From Azorinus chamasolen (taxonomy: Eukaryota > Mollusca > Bivalvia > Cardiida > Solecurtidae), in NCBI GenBank assembly GCA_963576725.1, contig OY755236.1, positions 63,276,636 to 63,340,635 on the forward strand: DNA of 64,000 nt, read 5' to 3'. The notes under the pieces are model-generated. The model was not told the origin of the DNA, searched no databases, and was given only the letters and a program-made list of their open reading frames with translations. Of this stretch, positions 9,613-21,080 are shown one piece after another. The position numbers and the translations under genes are program-made. Position 1 is the first letter of the stretch, and every line of letters begins with the position of its first letter.

Positions 9613-12043
9613 AGCTGGCTGCCAAGATACCATTTTTGTTAATGGGCCCCTTTTAGTTTTCAGCTAGATTTACCGTTTTGAATTGTACCAAGGCAATTTT
9701 TAGTGACTGATATTTTCCTACCTCGGGGAGATTATCTTTTAGTTATCTACACAGACAGGCCACCTGTCATGCTGTGATCCACGCTTGGCCTATTTTAGTA
9801 TGGACCAATCAGGGGAACCCCCAGCGGAAAACACCCGAATTACGTAATCACGAGTTGGTTCCAGTTTTTGCTATACTGGTGTTTAGCAAATAAATTGTTC
9901 AGGAACCAGTCGTGTCAAAATGCAAATTGCTGCATTTCCACAAATACCGCATGTGGCATGTATATAAATTAAGCGAGGAAACATTGTCGCAAAATTAAGA
10001 CGACGGGAATGACGTTTCAAGACGCTATAGCATAGCTACAAAAAGCAGTATGCACTTCGACCAATAAGCGTTTTACTGACATTGATCAGTAACTGGTAAT
10101 GAAAAAATAACTCTGAACATTTCGAATGATTAAAAAGTAAAAATGATCTTCGTCGCCAGGCCGATTGTACTGAATAAATCGAGGTTTCTTAATGTTTTTT
10201 TCATGGATTTGTTTTGTAACTTGAGATTGGGATTTTTCCTCCAAAAATATGGGTTACAAAACACACCTTTGGCTATTGGGAATATACCCGAATAAGGGCT
10301 ATAAAATCAGCCAAAATATTATTGTAAAATGGAATGTCTTTTTCATTATATGCATAAATCTGTTATAACCAGGTGAGCGAATAATTAAGGGCCATCATGA
10401 CCCACTTGGTAAACTGTAACATTTGATGTTTGTAGTTTTGATCAGGGTTATTTTCACATTTAGAATAAAGACATAAGCGGATGCTAGTTCTGAGATGAAT
10501 AATGCAGAGTCTGGCCAATGGCAAAAAACTTTAATCATGTTCATATGCGTGTCTGTCAATCGCAAAAAAAAACTTTAGCCTTGATCACAACTTTTGGTGT
10601 TAGTATAATTTGTATGAAGTCCCTGCATTAAACATTGGTGATCATTCATCATGCTTTAAATCTATACACTGAAATCCAGGTGTAAAAAGGGAGCCGATTT
10701 TCTATATTATAACATAAAATTATATCTTAATAGAGTGATTCAGATAGCAGGATATTGCATCATTCAAAGCGGCATACTAAAAAAAATTCGACTACCGGGA
10801 GGGGACACCCCTCCCGTGCCCACCCCAACTAGGCCCCCCCCCCCCAGCAAAATAATTCTGGGTACGGCCATGCCAATTCCCAAATAGATTTCTTCTCCGC
10901 CGACTGCTGAAATGACTATACCCCACCCACCTCCAGCCTGATGTTGAATTCTGCATCATGCATGCGAGCCATGTAGCTCAATGTCAAGTTTTGCCCTAAC
11001 GAACAATCTATTGATATGCTTGATAGCAGAACTATTATGGACAATTCAAACCATAGTTTCTCATTATTTCTATAAATCAAATGAAAATCTATTTCAAAAC
11101 TGTTCAATATGATGTTTCCCGACTGTCAGATTGCCGAGATTATTTCTTGTAGAGAGAGAAAGACGTCGTGCATGTGTTGCTTTGGTCAAAGACCTATGAT
11201 AACAGTGTTATAGCAGAACATATTACTATTCAAACTATGTTGTTAGTTCTACAGGACATTATAAGCTACTTTGTTTAAGTTTGCTGTACTTTTTTATGAG
11301 TCTGATAAGACTGTAAAACCTTAAAGTAAGCTCACTGATCTTGTTGGACCTTAAATTTGGGGGATATGGCCTTAAACAGCCCAGAAGTATTTGCTTAAGA
11401 TTTCTGCATGAACCATGTTTTTGTTTGATTAGTAAATAATGCATAAACATTTGCTTGATAAATACACCATTTTACACTTTCTTGAAAAAAGAGTAGATAC
11501 AGATCAGACAACTACTGTTTGCTAGATGCCTGATGTATGATAATAAATGCAACATATTGATTCTGCACTGACCAATCCCCTGTTTCTTAGGTCATTATAT
11601 ACAATTCAATTAATATTCATGAAGGTATACATTTTTTAAATGAATATTCATCAAGCAAGGGATTCAACATTACAAGTTATATCACTTGAGAATTTGCTTG
11701 TCACATAATAACTACATGTTTACGTAGCAGTGTATTTCCACTGGACCCAGATCAGATAGGTTCCTCAGGAACTGAACTGACCAGGATCAGCACTATTTGC
11801 TATATGGATAATTTATTTTTCTGAAGTGTCTAACTATCTGTATTCTTCTTTTGAATATATATATATACTTAAGCAGGAGGATAAGTATAAACAAATTAGC
11901 AGAACAAGAGATAATTAAAAAGTATACACGTGTTTTAATGAGGCAAACTATGTAAAACGTTAAAACTACTGATGGACATCCAAAAACTACTGACAGTCCC
12001 TTTGAAAACTACTGATACAGCATACAAGGGGTAAACAGGTCTG
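8885..12043. mobile_element. 3159-bp DNA transposon with 13-bp TIRs and 6-bp target duplication (AGGTTC)
   Basis: The left end is CAGACCTGTTTAC (8885-8897) and the right end is its exact complement GTAAACAGGTCTG (12031-12043). The bases directly outside are AGGTTC on both sides (8879-8884 and 12044-12049). It interrupts a family E MITE, which confirms both boundaries. I see no transposase; the longest frames are not protein-like. Inside are a 30-bp C run, a second C-rich block near 10836-10848, repeated 'aaaactactga' near the right end and a degraded A'-type hairpin near 11745-11805. The superfamily is uncertain. Confidence 0.85.
9583..9612. repeat. 30-base poly-C run
   Basis: An uninterrupted cytosine run, preceded by 'gtggggggctagggggcccg'. 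The length may be unreliable in the assembly. A second C-rich block (about 10836-10848) follows 1.2 kb later inside the same transposon, so the two may be ends of a further nested repeat. Confidence 0.9.
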
Positions 12044-12142
12044 AGGTTCTGTTTTACTTCCACCTTGTTTTAAGCAACCACCTGTCCATAACACCTACTA
12101 AATAACATAATTCAGTGGTCGTTATAGAGAGGTTTTACTGTA

Positions 12143-13149
12143 CCTTTTTGCACTTGTGTTTTTCAATCCAACTACATGTAACATACAGAGTTATGAGATA
12201 AAAATTGTGACAAATGAAAAAAAAATAGGATTGTGAGGTAATGTTGGAACCATTAGTGCTAGACAGTTACAACCTTTTGAATTTATTGATCAGCATGCAC
12301 ATTTGTGCACCTTTGCATTTTCACCCATCTGCGGTGAACGTTTACGGAGGTACGGGACTAGTTTAAATGCAATTTGTCGTGTTACATATTTTCATGCTCA
12401 GCCAATGTAATATTCTCAATAATCAATTTAACCATGCATCAATTATTTGAAATTGTATTCTGTCTGATCTCAATTTCCTGTAGTCATATAATTGACATTT
12501 CATATAATAACCCTTTCCCTCAAATCTGTATCTTCCGACACTCTGTAAAAGCCACTGATTGAACTAGTTATGATAGATAAACATAATAAATCATTACTGC
12601 TACATTCTTTGAAATTTAATGATCAGCATGCACACTGCACCTTTGTATTTTCTTGCAATCACAGTCAACATTAACAGAGTTATGCACCTAGATTGCCTAG
12701 TTTGTATTCAATTGGTGATTTTACATATTTTCATGCTCCACCAAAAGTAGTGTTCTAAATGATCATTTCAACTATTATCAAGCATGGATTACCTGGAATT
12801 GTATTCTGCCTGATTTATCGATATTTCCTGTAATCAAATAATTGAAAATTCATATAATAATCCATTCCCTCAAAACTGTCCCTTCTCACACTCTGTAAAA
12901 GCCACTTTTGAACCTATAATGATAAATAAAGCATTTGCTAAAAGTACCAACCAAATGCTCTGTTATCAGAAGGGTTTCGAAACTAGACAATTCTTATACT
13001 TTCATATTTGCTAGTAATAAATAATACTCCCAAGAAGTAATATTGTGTGAGGATTATAGAAATACAAAGACAGCCAATCCAGCGTCCGCGTTGAACTTGT
13101 CGTCATAGTCTTCGTCCGAAATCTTAACATTTACCTTAACTTCTTCAAT
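12143..13149. other. Intron 2 filler with two family D-like remnants
   Basis: Two related ~330-bp blocks begin near 12165 and 12540. They share 'attgatcagcatgcac', 'ttcatgctc', and 'ccctcaaa...ctgtcttc/cacactctgtaaaagccac'. The second runs on into 'aaagcatttgct' of a D hairpin. They look like diverged copies of one repeat. No coding signal. Confidence 0.45.
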
Positions 13150-13770
13150 TTCTCATTTACAACCTTCATTTTGGTATACGTGTTCATCTTGACAAGGCCT
13201 ATCCACACATATGAAAATGAGCGTTGGCACCCGCTTGCGGTGGTCTTGTTGGTATGCATGTTCATCTTGACAATGATGACAGACGAGCGTTGGCACCCGC
13301 TTGCGGTGCTCTTGTCCTCTTTCATATATTCTTCCTTGGCCAATATCTCCCTATTCTACTATGAATTAGATTGACTTTCATGTGTACACAAAATACCATG
13401 AACAAGGTCCATAACTCTGCCTTCACTATTTTAGTTATATCCCTTTCTCATACATGGTGCAAATCAATTTCAGCTCATCTGTTTCAAACAAAAGTCAAGC
13501 TATAGTGATCACTGAATTTTTGGCATTGTCATTGATGTCGTCTTGCATAAATTTTAATGTAGCTCATTACTCGAAAAGTATAAGAGGTATCAACATGAAA
13601 CTTCATAGCTAAGTAGATTTCTTTGAGGGGAAGGCCACTACATCAGAACCATAACTCTTTATTGAACAATTTTGGAGATATGACCTTTATTTGATTTATT
13701 AATTACAAAAGAATCAATTTAGCTGGACAAGCACCAAATCACGAGCGTTGGTGCTGCGTGTGTATTAAGC
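13150..13770. repeat. Dispersed repeat built on 'agcgttggcacccgcttgcggtg'
   Basis: The motif occurs twice, at about 13220-13243 and 13288-13311, each followed by 'ctcttgt/gtcttgt'. A related 'cacgagcgttggtgc' closes the unit near 13740-13754. Between them is sequence typical of a bivalve interspersed repeat ('aaaagtcaagctatagtgat', 'ccataactctttattgaac'). The family resemblance is from memory and not verified. Confidence 0.5.
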
Positions 13771-13848
13771 CTACAAGTTGCAGTGGTTTGTACTAATCCC
13801 TAGATCTGGTTATCAACAATAAACATGCCCAAATTTATATTTTTCCAG

Positions 13849-14085
13849 AAATGTGAAGCCCCATTGGTGACAGACAATGTAACTGTGGAGGCTGTCAGTG
13901 TAGATGGCAGTGACGCTGAACTTCTGCTTACAAATAACAACATACTTAAAGTCAGTGCGGAATTGTTGGGCACAGCAGTTGGTGACAACATACCGTTAGA
14001 AGAACTAACGGTCAAGGGGCCAGTAGAATTATCTATCACTATGAAAGGCTGTGATGTTCTGCACATTTCCGCCAAAGCAGAATGA
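13849..14085 (+). CDS. OB-fold (RPA70-like) protein, last exon
   Basis: The acceptor is tttttccag ending 13848. The frame enters in phase 0, matching the donor at 8414, and ends with TGA at 14083-14085 after 78 codons. The product is acidic and strand-rich ('DNVTVEAVSVDGSDAELLLTNNN', then a Leu/Val-rich tail 'ELTVKGPVELSITMKGCDVLHISAKAE'), like the small C-terminal domain after OB folds in RPA-like proteins. The three visible exons total about 246-285 residues depending on the exon 1 boundary. Codon phase, intron borders and fold agree, but expression is untested. Confidence 0.65.
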   Translation, partial: KCEAPLVTDNVTVEAVSVDGSDAELLLTNNNILKVSAELLGTAVGDNIPLEELTVKGPVELSITMKGCDVLHISAKAE

Positions 14086-15435
14086 AACACTGCTTTCTCT
14101 CCATCTTAAACTTTTTTATTATGTCGAGCATATATTGCTTCTAACTTCCATCTTTCATTTCATATTTCTTTACAAATTTTACACGTTGAAAATCCGATTT
14201 GAACCTATTATTTATGGCTGCTGTCTCATTGTTATTGAGAACACTGGGTATGTGGCCTTTCCCATGTATATATAATATGCTTTAGTGTTACAGATATCCT
14301 ACTGTAAAGGTCAGATTTACATACAATGTTGTGTTACACAAAGGTTGTACTATTTCACGTTGTATACAATGTTTATCATTATGTTTTGATATCTAGTTTG
14401 TAAACCCTACACTTAATATTTGATAACAGGTATGCCATTATAACATACATATTAGAAATGCTTAAAGTACCATGGTTGTAAAAATTTGTCAAATTACATA
14501 CAACAGTGATATTACAATCCAAACAGCTCTAAAAAGCACATCTACTCCATACGCCATTACATTTAGCCAGCTGCTGTTTGCTACATATCATAGTATACGG
14601 TAATCATACAATAGCTTTCATAAATCTAACATACATTTGATATACTGCTTCTTTAAAGCATGAAATATACCAGCCTTTAGTGTTAATAAATAATGTATTG
14701 TTAGATGGGACCAAAAAGTGACCACCATAGTGTTCAGTGTTTAGTGTATCAGTGTTTCTAGCTCACCTGGCACAGTCGTGAATAAGTAAATTAAACATCG
14801 TCTCTAAAAGTTCATGTGCTAGTCACCTATAGCTTGTGTTCAAATGGGTCCATTCAACAATGCAATTCTGGTTGCTATAGAAACAAAAGAAAAACCTGTT
14901 ATTTTTCTCAACAATTACTGGGCAGTCAAAAGTGATAATTTTCAGAAATAGTCTTTAGTAGAACTTATTGAATACCCTTATAAATAGTAACAAAATTGCC
15001 GTAGAAAACTGTCAATACGGAGTCATGTGACCGATCCATAATGGCCCGGTGGGCCGATTATCCATAATCGGTCAACGATCTTTTTCACGTTCAATGCGTT
15101 AATGTTAGCAACATAGATCTAGATCTATTCAAACATGGCCGGAGAAATAGGTTGACGTCGTTATCAAATCGTATTCTAGAACTGGACAATCCTAAAGTTT
15201 ATACAATCGTAAAGTTCTATTAAAAATCAATTACTTTGTTTGTATCGTTCGGTACTAGATCTACCTGATTTTGTTTATGTTATTCAAAAATGACAGTTGT
15301 GACGTCATAATTTCACGTCGTCCATCGGAAGTTCTAGATCTATTTCTGTGGTTTGTTGGGATCTAGATCAAGTTTGTATTGAAATGATAGGTGGCATATG
15401 GATCTAGATCTATTAAAAAGTGCAAGATATTCAAT
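14086..15435. other. 3' untranslated and intergenic region after the OB-fold gene
   Basis: AATAAA at 14685-14690 is a candidate polyadenylation signal about 600 bases after the stop codon. The region is low in recognisable repeats. From 15003 on there are short palindromic pieces (cggtgggccgattatcc, agatctagatct) and repeated 'atctagatct' motifs. No further coding signal is seen. Confidence 0.4.
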
Positions 15436-15594
15436 AAAAAGGTCAAAATATGGCCTGTGTGTGCCTTCTGGTCATAATGGCACACCTGGTGTCACAATAG
15501 CTCTCATGCTAAAGCCCTCGGGCTATTATGGCACCAGGTGTGCCATTATAACCAGAAGGCTCACCTAGGCCATATTTTAACCTCTTATTAAAGT
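15436..15594. repeat. 159-bp palindrome at the left duplication breakpoint
   Basis: The left arm (aaaatatggcctgtgtgtgc, ttctggtcataatggcacac) pairs with the right arm (gtgccattataaccagaag ... aggccatattttaacc) around a centre near 15515. The right portion is repeated at 16798 onward as part of a tandem duplication. The duplication border falls inside the left arm (about 15491). Confidence 0.8.
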
Positions 15595-15601
15595 GACCTC
15601 C

Positions 15602-15820
15602 ATAACACATTCCCTCATATTGATGACTTTGTAAAAGTCACTTTGTGAAACTACTGTGGTAAATAGAGCAATTGCTCCTATAGGACCAAATGCTTTATTT
15701 ATCACAAAGTTTCGAACTACAAAATTCTGAAAAAAGTCTTTTCTCTAGTTAATGCTCATTTTCGGTAGATTTATTTAAAAGAGGTTTGGTCTAAAAATAG
15801 CCTATGAGGGAATGGGTTAA
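15602..15820. mobile_element. Family D MITE (duplication copy 1)
   Basis: It begins 'ataacacattccctcatatt' and ends 'cctatgagggaatgggttaa'. Hairpin: 'gagcaattgctcctatagg' / 'caaatgctttatttatcac'. Confidence 0.8.
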
Positions 15821-16161
15821 ACTGTTCAAATATAGATGAGGTCTTAAGATATACCTTGCTTGAAGGCAATTATAACTGTTGCCAGGGGGCAACTGATGTT
15901 TCAGTGTGCCACAATGTAAATAGCATTTTTACTGCATTTCATCACTACTTGTTATGTATTTTATAAAAGGGTACTTTTCATTTCAAGTATATGTTACCTT
16001 TTATTGTTTGCTGTGTATGACCAGACATGTTGCACATCATTCGAAGTATGTTTCAAGGTGTATGAATATATTCCAGTGATATTGCCCTTTACAAATGTGC
16101 CTATTGCCTTGAAATAGTATACTGCATGTACTGTCGATGTATTCTACTGAATTTAAGAAAC

Positions 16162-16515
16162 TACAGTGCTCCCTCCCTACAACGGCCCTCTCAATAACAA
16201 TTCCCTCCTTACAACAACGCATGACACTGTTTCCGAAACAACAAGGCTCCAGAAACAACTTTTTCCATCATATTTTCTGTATGCCTCCATCAAACCCTAT
16301 GTTGTGACCACTCTTTAGAATCGTCACTTTGTGACGATTCTAAAGAGTGGTCACAACATAGGGTTTGATAGAGGCATAACAGTTTTAGTTCTCGAAATAT
16401 ACCTTATCTGGGAAGCTAATTATGTTTGATTTTCCCTCCCTATAACAACTCCCTCTGAACAACACATACAATCTCCGTATCCCAAAGGGTGTCGTTGTAG
16501 AGAGGGAGCACTGTA
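16162..16515. mobile_element. Family I MITE (TA flanks) with a 350-bp body and long internal hairpin
   Basis: The ends are TACAGTGCTCCCTCCCTAC and GTAGAGAGGGAGCACTGTA, with TA on both sides. The inner palindrome (about 16291-16373) has arms 'ttgtgaccactctttagaat' and its complement. The empty site survives in the duplicate at 17476-17477 (gaaacTAcaat), which confirms TA as the target duplication. Confidence 0.92.
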
Positions 16516-16615
16516 CAATGTAACAGAATGTTGTCTCCAATAAAAGTCATTTTTGTAGCCTACATTTCTAGTCATAAGATTTAGTAGAATTACCAAGAGT
16601 GAATATTCTACATTG

Positions 16616-16616
<1 letters not shown>

Positions 16617-16711
<95 letters not shown>
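16617..16711. repeat. (TA)n microsatellite, about 95 bp
   Basis: An uninterrupted alternating TA run. The paralogous run in copy 2 (17580-17604) is only about 25 bp. Open frames reading Tyr-Ile through it are artefacts. Confidence 0.95.
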
Positions 16712-16713
<2 letters not shown>

Positions 16714-16716
16714 GAT

Positions 16717-16800
16717 TTAACCCTTTCCCTCATATAAACGTGTTTTCACGCATTTGCAAACAGAGTAGACCCAGATCAGACGGCTCCTAGAGGAGCCGTC
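16717..16800 (+). mobile_element. Family A MITE, 5' half truncated at the duplication junction
   Basis: It runs from TTAACCCTTTCCCTCATAT to the hairpin tip 'ggctcctagaggagccgtc', then switches to the copy 2 start. Confidence 0.85.
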
Positions 16801-17693
16801 ACAATAGCCCTCTGGCTAAAAGCCCTTGGGCTATTATGGCACCAGGTGTGCCATTATAACCAGAAGGCTCACCTAGGCCATATTTTAACCTCTTATTAAA
16901 GTGACCTCCATAACACATTCCCTCATATTGACGACTTTGTAAAAGTCACTTTGTGAAACTACTGTGATAAATAGAGCAATTGCTCCTATAGGACCAAATG
17001 CTTTATTTATCACAAAGTTTCGAACTACAAAATTCTGAAAAAAGTCTTTTCTCTAGTTAATGTTCATTTTCGGTAGATTTATTTAAAAGAGGTTTGGTCT
17101 AAAAATAGCCTATAGGGAATGGGTTAAACTGTTCAAATATTGATTAGATCTTAAAATATAACTTGCTTGAGGGCAAATATAACTGTTGCCAGGGGGCAAC
17201 TAATGTTTCAATGTACCACGATGTAAATAACATTTTTACTTTTACTGCATTTCATCACTACTTGTTATGTATTTTATAAAAGGGTACTTTTCATTTCAAG
17301 TATATGTTACCTTTTATTGTGTGCTGTGTATGACAAGACATGTTGCATATCATTAGAAGTATGTTTCAAGGTGTATGAATATATTTACAATATTCCAGTG
17401 ATATTGCTCTTTACAAATGTGCCTATTGCCTAGAAATAGTATGCTGCATGAACTGTCAAAGTATTCTATTGAAACTACAATTTAACAATGTTGTCTACAT
17501 TAAAAGTCATTTTTGTAGCCTACATTTCTAGTCATAGATTTAGAAGAATTACCAAGAGTGAATATTCTACATTGTTCTGTATATATATATATATATATAT
17601 ATATCGGATTTAACCCTTTCCTTCATATAAACGTGTTTTCACGCATTTGCAAACAGAGTAGACCCAGATCAGACGGCTCCTAGAGGAGCCGTC
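16798..17693 (+). repeat. Tandem duplication, copy 2
   Basis: It repeats copy 1 at high identity from the palindrome arm to the family A hairpin, where sequence then continues into an intact A element. It lacks the TA-type MITE (uninterrupted site at 17474-17479) and has a short TA run (25 bp). Three bases, GTC, are shared at the junction. Confidence 0.85.
16910..17126. mobile_element. Family D MITE (duplication copy 2)
   Basis: A near-identical paralogue of 15602-15820, ending 'tatagggaatgggttaa'. Confidence 0.8.
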
Positions 17694-17882
17694 TGATCAG
17701 GGTCTACTCTGTTTGGTAATAGAATTTGATAGAACTGGTTCTTTACTTTTAAAATGTCTACAATGTTTCACCTTCCATATTTCTTTATATCTATTTTGTT
17801 AATGAATATTCAGATCTATTTGTTAATGAATATTCAGTAGGTATTCACATTTGGCCTAAATACAGAACAGGGAAAGGGTTAA
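17610..17882 (+). mobile_element. Family A MITE, intact (duplication copy 2)
   Basis: It starts TTAACCCTTTCCTTCATA and ends AACAGGGAAAGGGTTAA. The hairpin is at 17660-17712. It carries an internal duplication of 'tttgttaatgaatattcag' near 17797-17838. Confidence 0.9.
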
Positions 17883-17944
17883 ACTACTTGTGTTATAAAT
17901 ACTGTCTCAATCAACGGTTGCTGCAAATTTAACACAGTTTAAAC

Positions 17945-18576
17945 TATAAACTATTTGGGTGAAATGTCAAGGTCATTCTTCAGGGTCAAAGGTCACCAAC
18001 TTCAAATTGGCCATAACTTTTGAACCAATAGAGATAGAGTCTTGATATTTGGTATGCATGTGTATCTCATGAAGCTGCACATTTTGAGGGGCAACATGTC
18101 AAGGTAAAGGTCATCTTTTAGGGTCAAAGGTCACCGACTTTAACATTGGCAGTAACTTTTGAACCTGTAGATGCAGACTTGACATTTGGTATGCATGTGT
18201 ATCTCATGAAGCTGCACAGTTTGGGGTGAAATTTCAAGGTCAAGATCTTTCAGGGTCAAAGGTCACCGACTTTAACATTGGCCATAACTTTTAAACCAGT
18301 AGAGATACAGACTTGATAGTTGGTATACATGTGTTTCTCATTTGGCTGCACAGTTTGAGGGGTGGCATGTCAAGGTCATCCTTCATGGTCAAAGGTCACC
18401 AACTTTAACATTGGCCATAACTTTTGAACCAGTAGAGATACAGACTTGATATGTGGTATGCATGTGTACCCCATGAAGCTGCACAGTTTGAGGGGTGACA
18501 TGTCAAGATCAAGGTAATCCTTTAGGGTCAAATATCATATCGAGGGGGCATAGTGTTTCACAAACACATCTTGTTC
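17945..18576 (+). repeat. Family K repeat: ~134-bp units with AGGTCA-type motifs
   Basis: About four and a half tandem units carry 'gggtcaaaggtcacc' at about 17983, 18121, 18253 and (as ggtcaaaggtcacc) 18387, plus 'tgtcaaggtcaagg' motifs. The unit also holds 'taacattggccataactttt' and 'gcatgtgtatctcatgaagc'. It ends 'agggggcatagtgtttcac...cttgtt' like the copy at 3092. Confidence 0.8.
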
Positions 18577-18679
18577 TAACAAAGTTTTATCTCTAATAAG
18601 CTTTATTAATTGTTATGTGCTTTCATTGTCTGGTGTTATGTGCTTACACTGTCTGGTTACTACAGCAATGTCCTCTCTG

Positions 18680-21080
18680 TATATTTGCATGTGTTCTTCG
18701 GATAGAGGGAATATGTATACATTTGTAATGTACTATTTTATGGCCATGCAAATATGAAAAAAAGATAAATATGTCATCACACAAGGCATACACCAAGACC
18801 AATCATTGGTTACCATTGTACAGCCAACAATTCCAGTTATAAAGGTTAGTTTGATAATCAGACTTATCCAAAACCAAAACCTGACACTAGACTGGATCTA
18901 CATCATGTGCATGTGTCAAAAATAGGCCTGGCATGGTGCTAGCCATTTCTTACTAGAAAAGGGAAAACTTCAGCAATTTGTAAATTTAAAATCATCGGGA
19001 TATGGAGAGCTTATGCTCCATTGGAATAAATGCTCTTTATATTCAAAGGGTTTCAAAAAGTGATGTTTACATATATGTCTAAAAAAAATTCAGAGGTCTT
19101 ATAAGAATGAGCAATTATATAGGTTTATGGTAAACCATTGTATAGTCATTGATCACTAGAGACCAAAACAAAACCCAGTCGCTGGTCTAGGTCTATACTT
19201 TGTGCATATGTCCATATTTACTTAATGCCGTGATGCCGGCCATTTCTTAAAACTAATTGTGTTCTACAGTTACAGAGAGTATGTATAAGTTTGTAATGCA
19301 CACTTGTAAGGCATATGGTATGCAAAAAAGGGGTCCCTTTTGTCATTACACAATGTTTACAACAACACCAATCGCTGGTCTGGGTCTACACATAATGCAT
19401 ATGTCCACATTGGGCCTTTTACATGCATACCATTTCCTAAATCCGGTAGTGTTCTTTAGTTAAAGTGATTAGTGCATATGTCCACATCGGGCCTTTTACA
19501 TGCGTGCCATTTTCTTAAACCATTTAAGTTTTTAGTTAGAGTGAATATGTTTAGATTGCCAATGGTTCATATAACGGGTACATTTTGTCATCACTCATGG
19601 CGTGCACCAACACCAGTCCCTGGTGTTGGTCTACACTTAGTGCATATGTCCAAATCAACCTCTTTACATGCTAGCCACTTTAAAAGCAATTGTGTTCTAC
19701 AGTTACAGAGATTATATATACGTTTGTAATACACCATTGTATGGCATATGGTATGCAAAAAGGGGTCCCTTGTCATTACACAATGTGTACACCAAGTACA
19801 ATCGATGGTCTGGGTCTACACATAGTGCATATGTCCACATCGGGTCTTTTACATGCATGCCATTACCTAATACCAGTAGTGTTCTTTAGTTAGATTGATT
19901 AGTGCATATGTCCACATCCGGCCTTTTACAGGCATGCCATTTCTTAAAACCGGTAGTGTTCTTTAGTTAGACTGAATATGTTAATGTTTGTAATATACCA
20001 TAGTATGGCCAATGATACATGTAACAGGTACATTTTTTCATCACTCATGGCGTGCACCAACACCAGTCCCTGGTGTTGGTCTACACTTAGTGCATATGTC
20101 CTCTTTACATGCTGGCCACTTAGTGTTTTCATTTAACCCTTTCCCTCATATAAACGTGTTTTCACACATTTGCAAACAGAGAAAACACAGATCAGACGGC
20201 TACTAGAGGAGCCATCTGATCAGGGTCTGCTCTGTTTGCTAATAGAATTTGATAGCTCTGTTTCTTAGCTTTCTAAAATTTCTGCAATGTTCCACCTTTC
20301 ATATTTCTTTATAGCTATTTTGTTAATGAATACTGAGTAGGTATTGAAAATTGCAATAAACATAGAACAGGGAAAGGGTTAAAGCCATTGTATATACATT
20401 TACAATATATCATAGTACAGCCATTGATGCACAAAAAAGGTTTATTTCTCCATCACACAAGGTGTACATCGGGACCAGTTGCTAGTCTGGGTCTACATTA
20501 AGTGCATATTTCCAAATAGACTTTGGCATCACCATAGGCAGTCACTATATCGTTATAAAAAATAAATAAAATGAACATCAGACAAGGTGCATAGACTAGT
20601 CTCTGCTCTGGGTCTTCAAATAGGACACATGACAAAATCACTATTTCACATGATGATGGACATTTCAAAAATTCACCTGACGTTACTAACCTATTATCAT
20701 AATTTCTCACAACGCAGGATTTCTTAATATATATCTTGGGTACTTTCCATGAATTATTCATACGAAAGTGCACATGGTATATTCATGTATACCAGATTTA
20801 ATATCATTCAACATTGGCAAATGTTACCATGTGACACGTGGTATGTAAACAACAAAAATGTCATGTACTTATGCTTATTGATATATACTGAGTTATCTCC
20901 CTTTAATTTACTCTTGCATAAAGGTCAACATCAGTTGAATTTTGCTAAACTTTACTATTGTTTGGCTAGTGATCAGCAAAAAAGACCCATTTGTCATCAC
21001 AAAAAGCTCAAACCAAGAGCAGTGGCTCGTCTAGGTCTACAGTTAGTGCATATGTCCAAATCGACCTTCTGACATAATGG
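18680..21080. repeat. Degenerate satellite of ~200-250-bp units
   Basis: Recurring blocks include 'gtgcatatgtcca', 'ccttttacatgc', 'gtgttctttagttaga', 'tttgtaat', 'catggcgtgcaccaacacc' and 'ctggtctgggtctaca'. They recur at about 18900, 19200, 19390, 19470, 19630, 19820, 19900, 20090, 20500 and 21050. Divergence grows toward both ends. A family A MITE interrupts it at 20133. The many overlapping open frames are products of the repeat. Confidence 0.7.
20133..20382 (+). mobile_element. Family A MITE, complete 250-bp copy inside the satellite
   Basis: TTAACCCTTTCCCTCATATA ... ACAGGGAAAGGGTTAA with TTAA on both sides. The hairpin is slightly degraded (ggctactagaggagccatc). Confidence 0.9.

Larger units (their letters stand above)
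8802..12142. mobile_element. Family E MITE (TA, pogo-like ends) split by a 3.16-kb transposon
   Basis: The left half (TACAGTAAAATCTCTCTATAA ... gcttaaagcaagg) runs from 8802 to 8884. The right half (ttttacttccaccttgttt ... agaggttttactgta) runs from 12044 to 12142. Together they form the usual E element with TA at both ends. The hairpin tip is missing or reduced at the insertion point. Confidence 0.8.
15491..16800 (+). repeat. Tandem duplication, copy 1
   Basis: It runs from 'gtcacaatagc' in the palindrome arm to 'ggagccgtc' in a family A hairpin, and is directly followed by copy 2. It contains a family D MITE, a 350-bp TA-type MITE absent from copy 2, a 95-bp TA run and the 5' half of a family A MITE. 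Confidence 0.85.

Noticed and set aside
16599..16790. Tyr-Ile repeat frame
   Set aside because: Translation of the (TA)n run.
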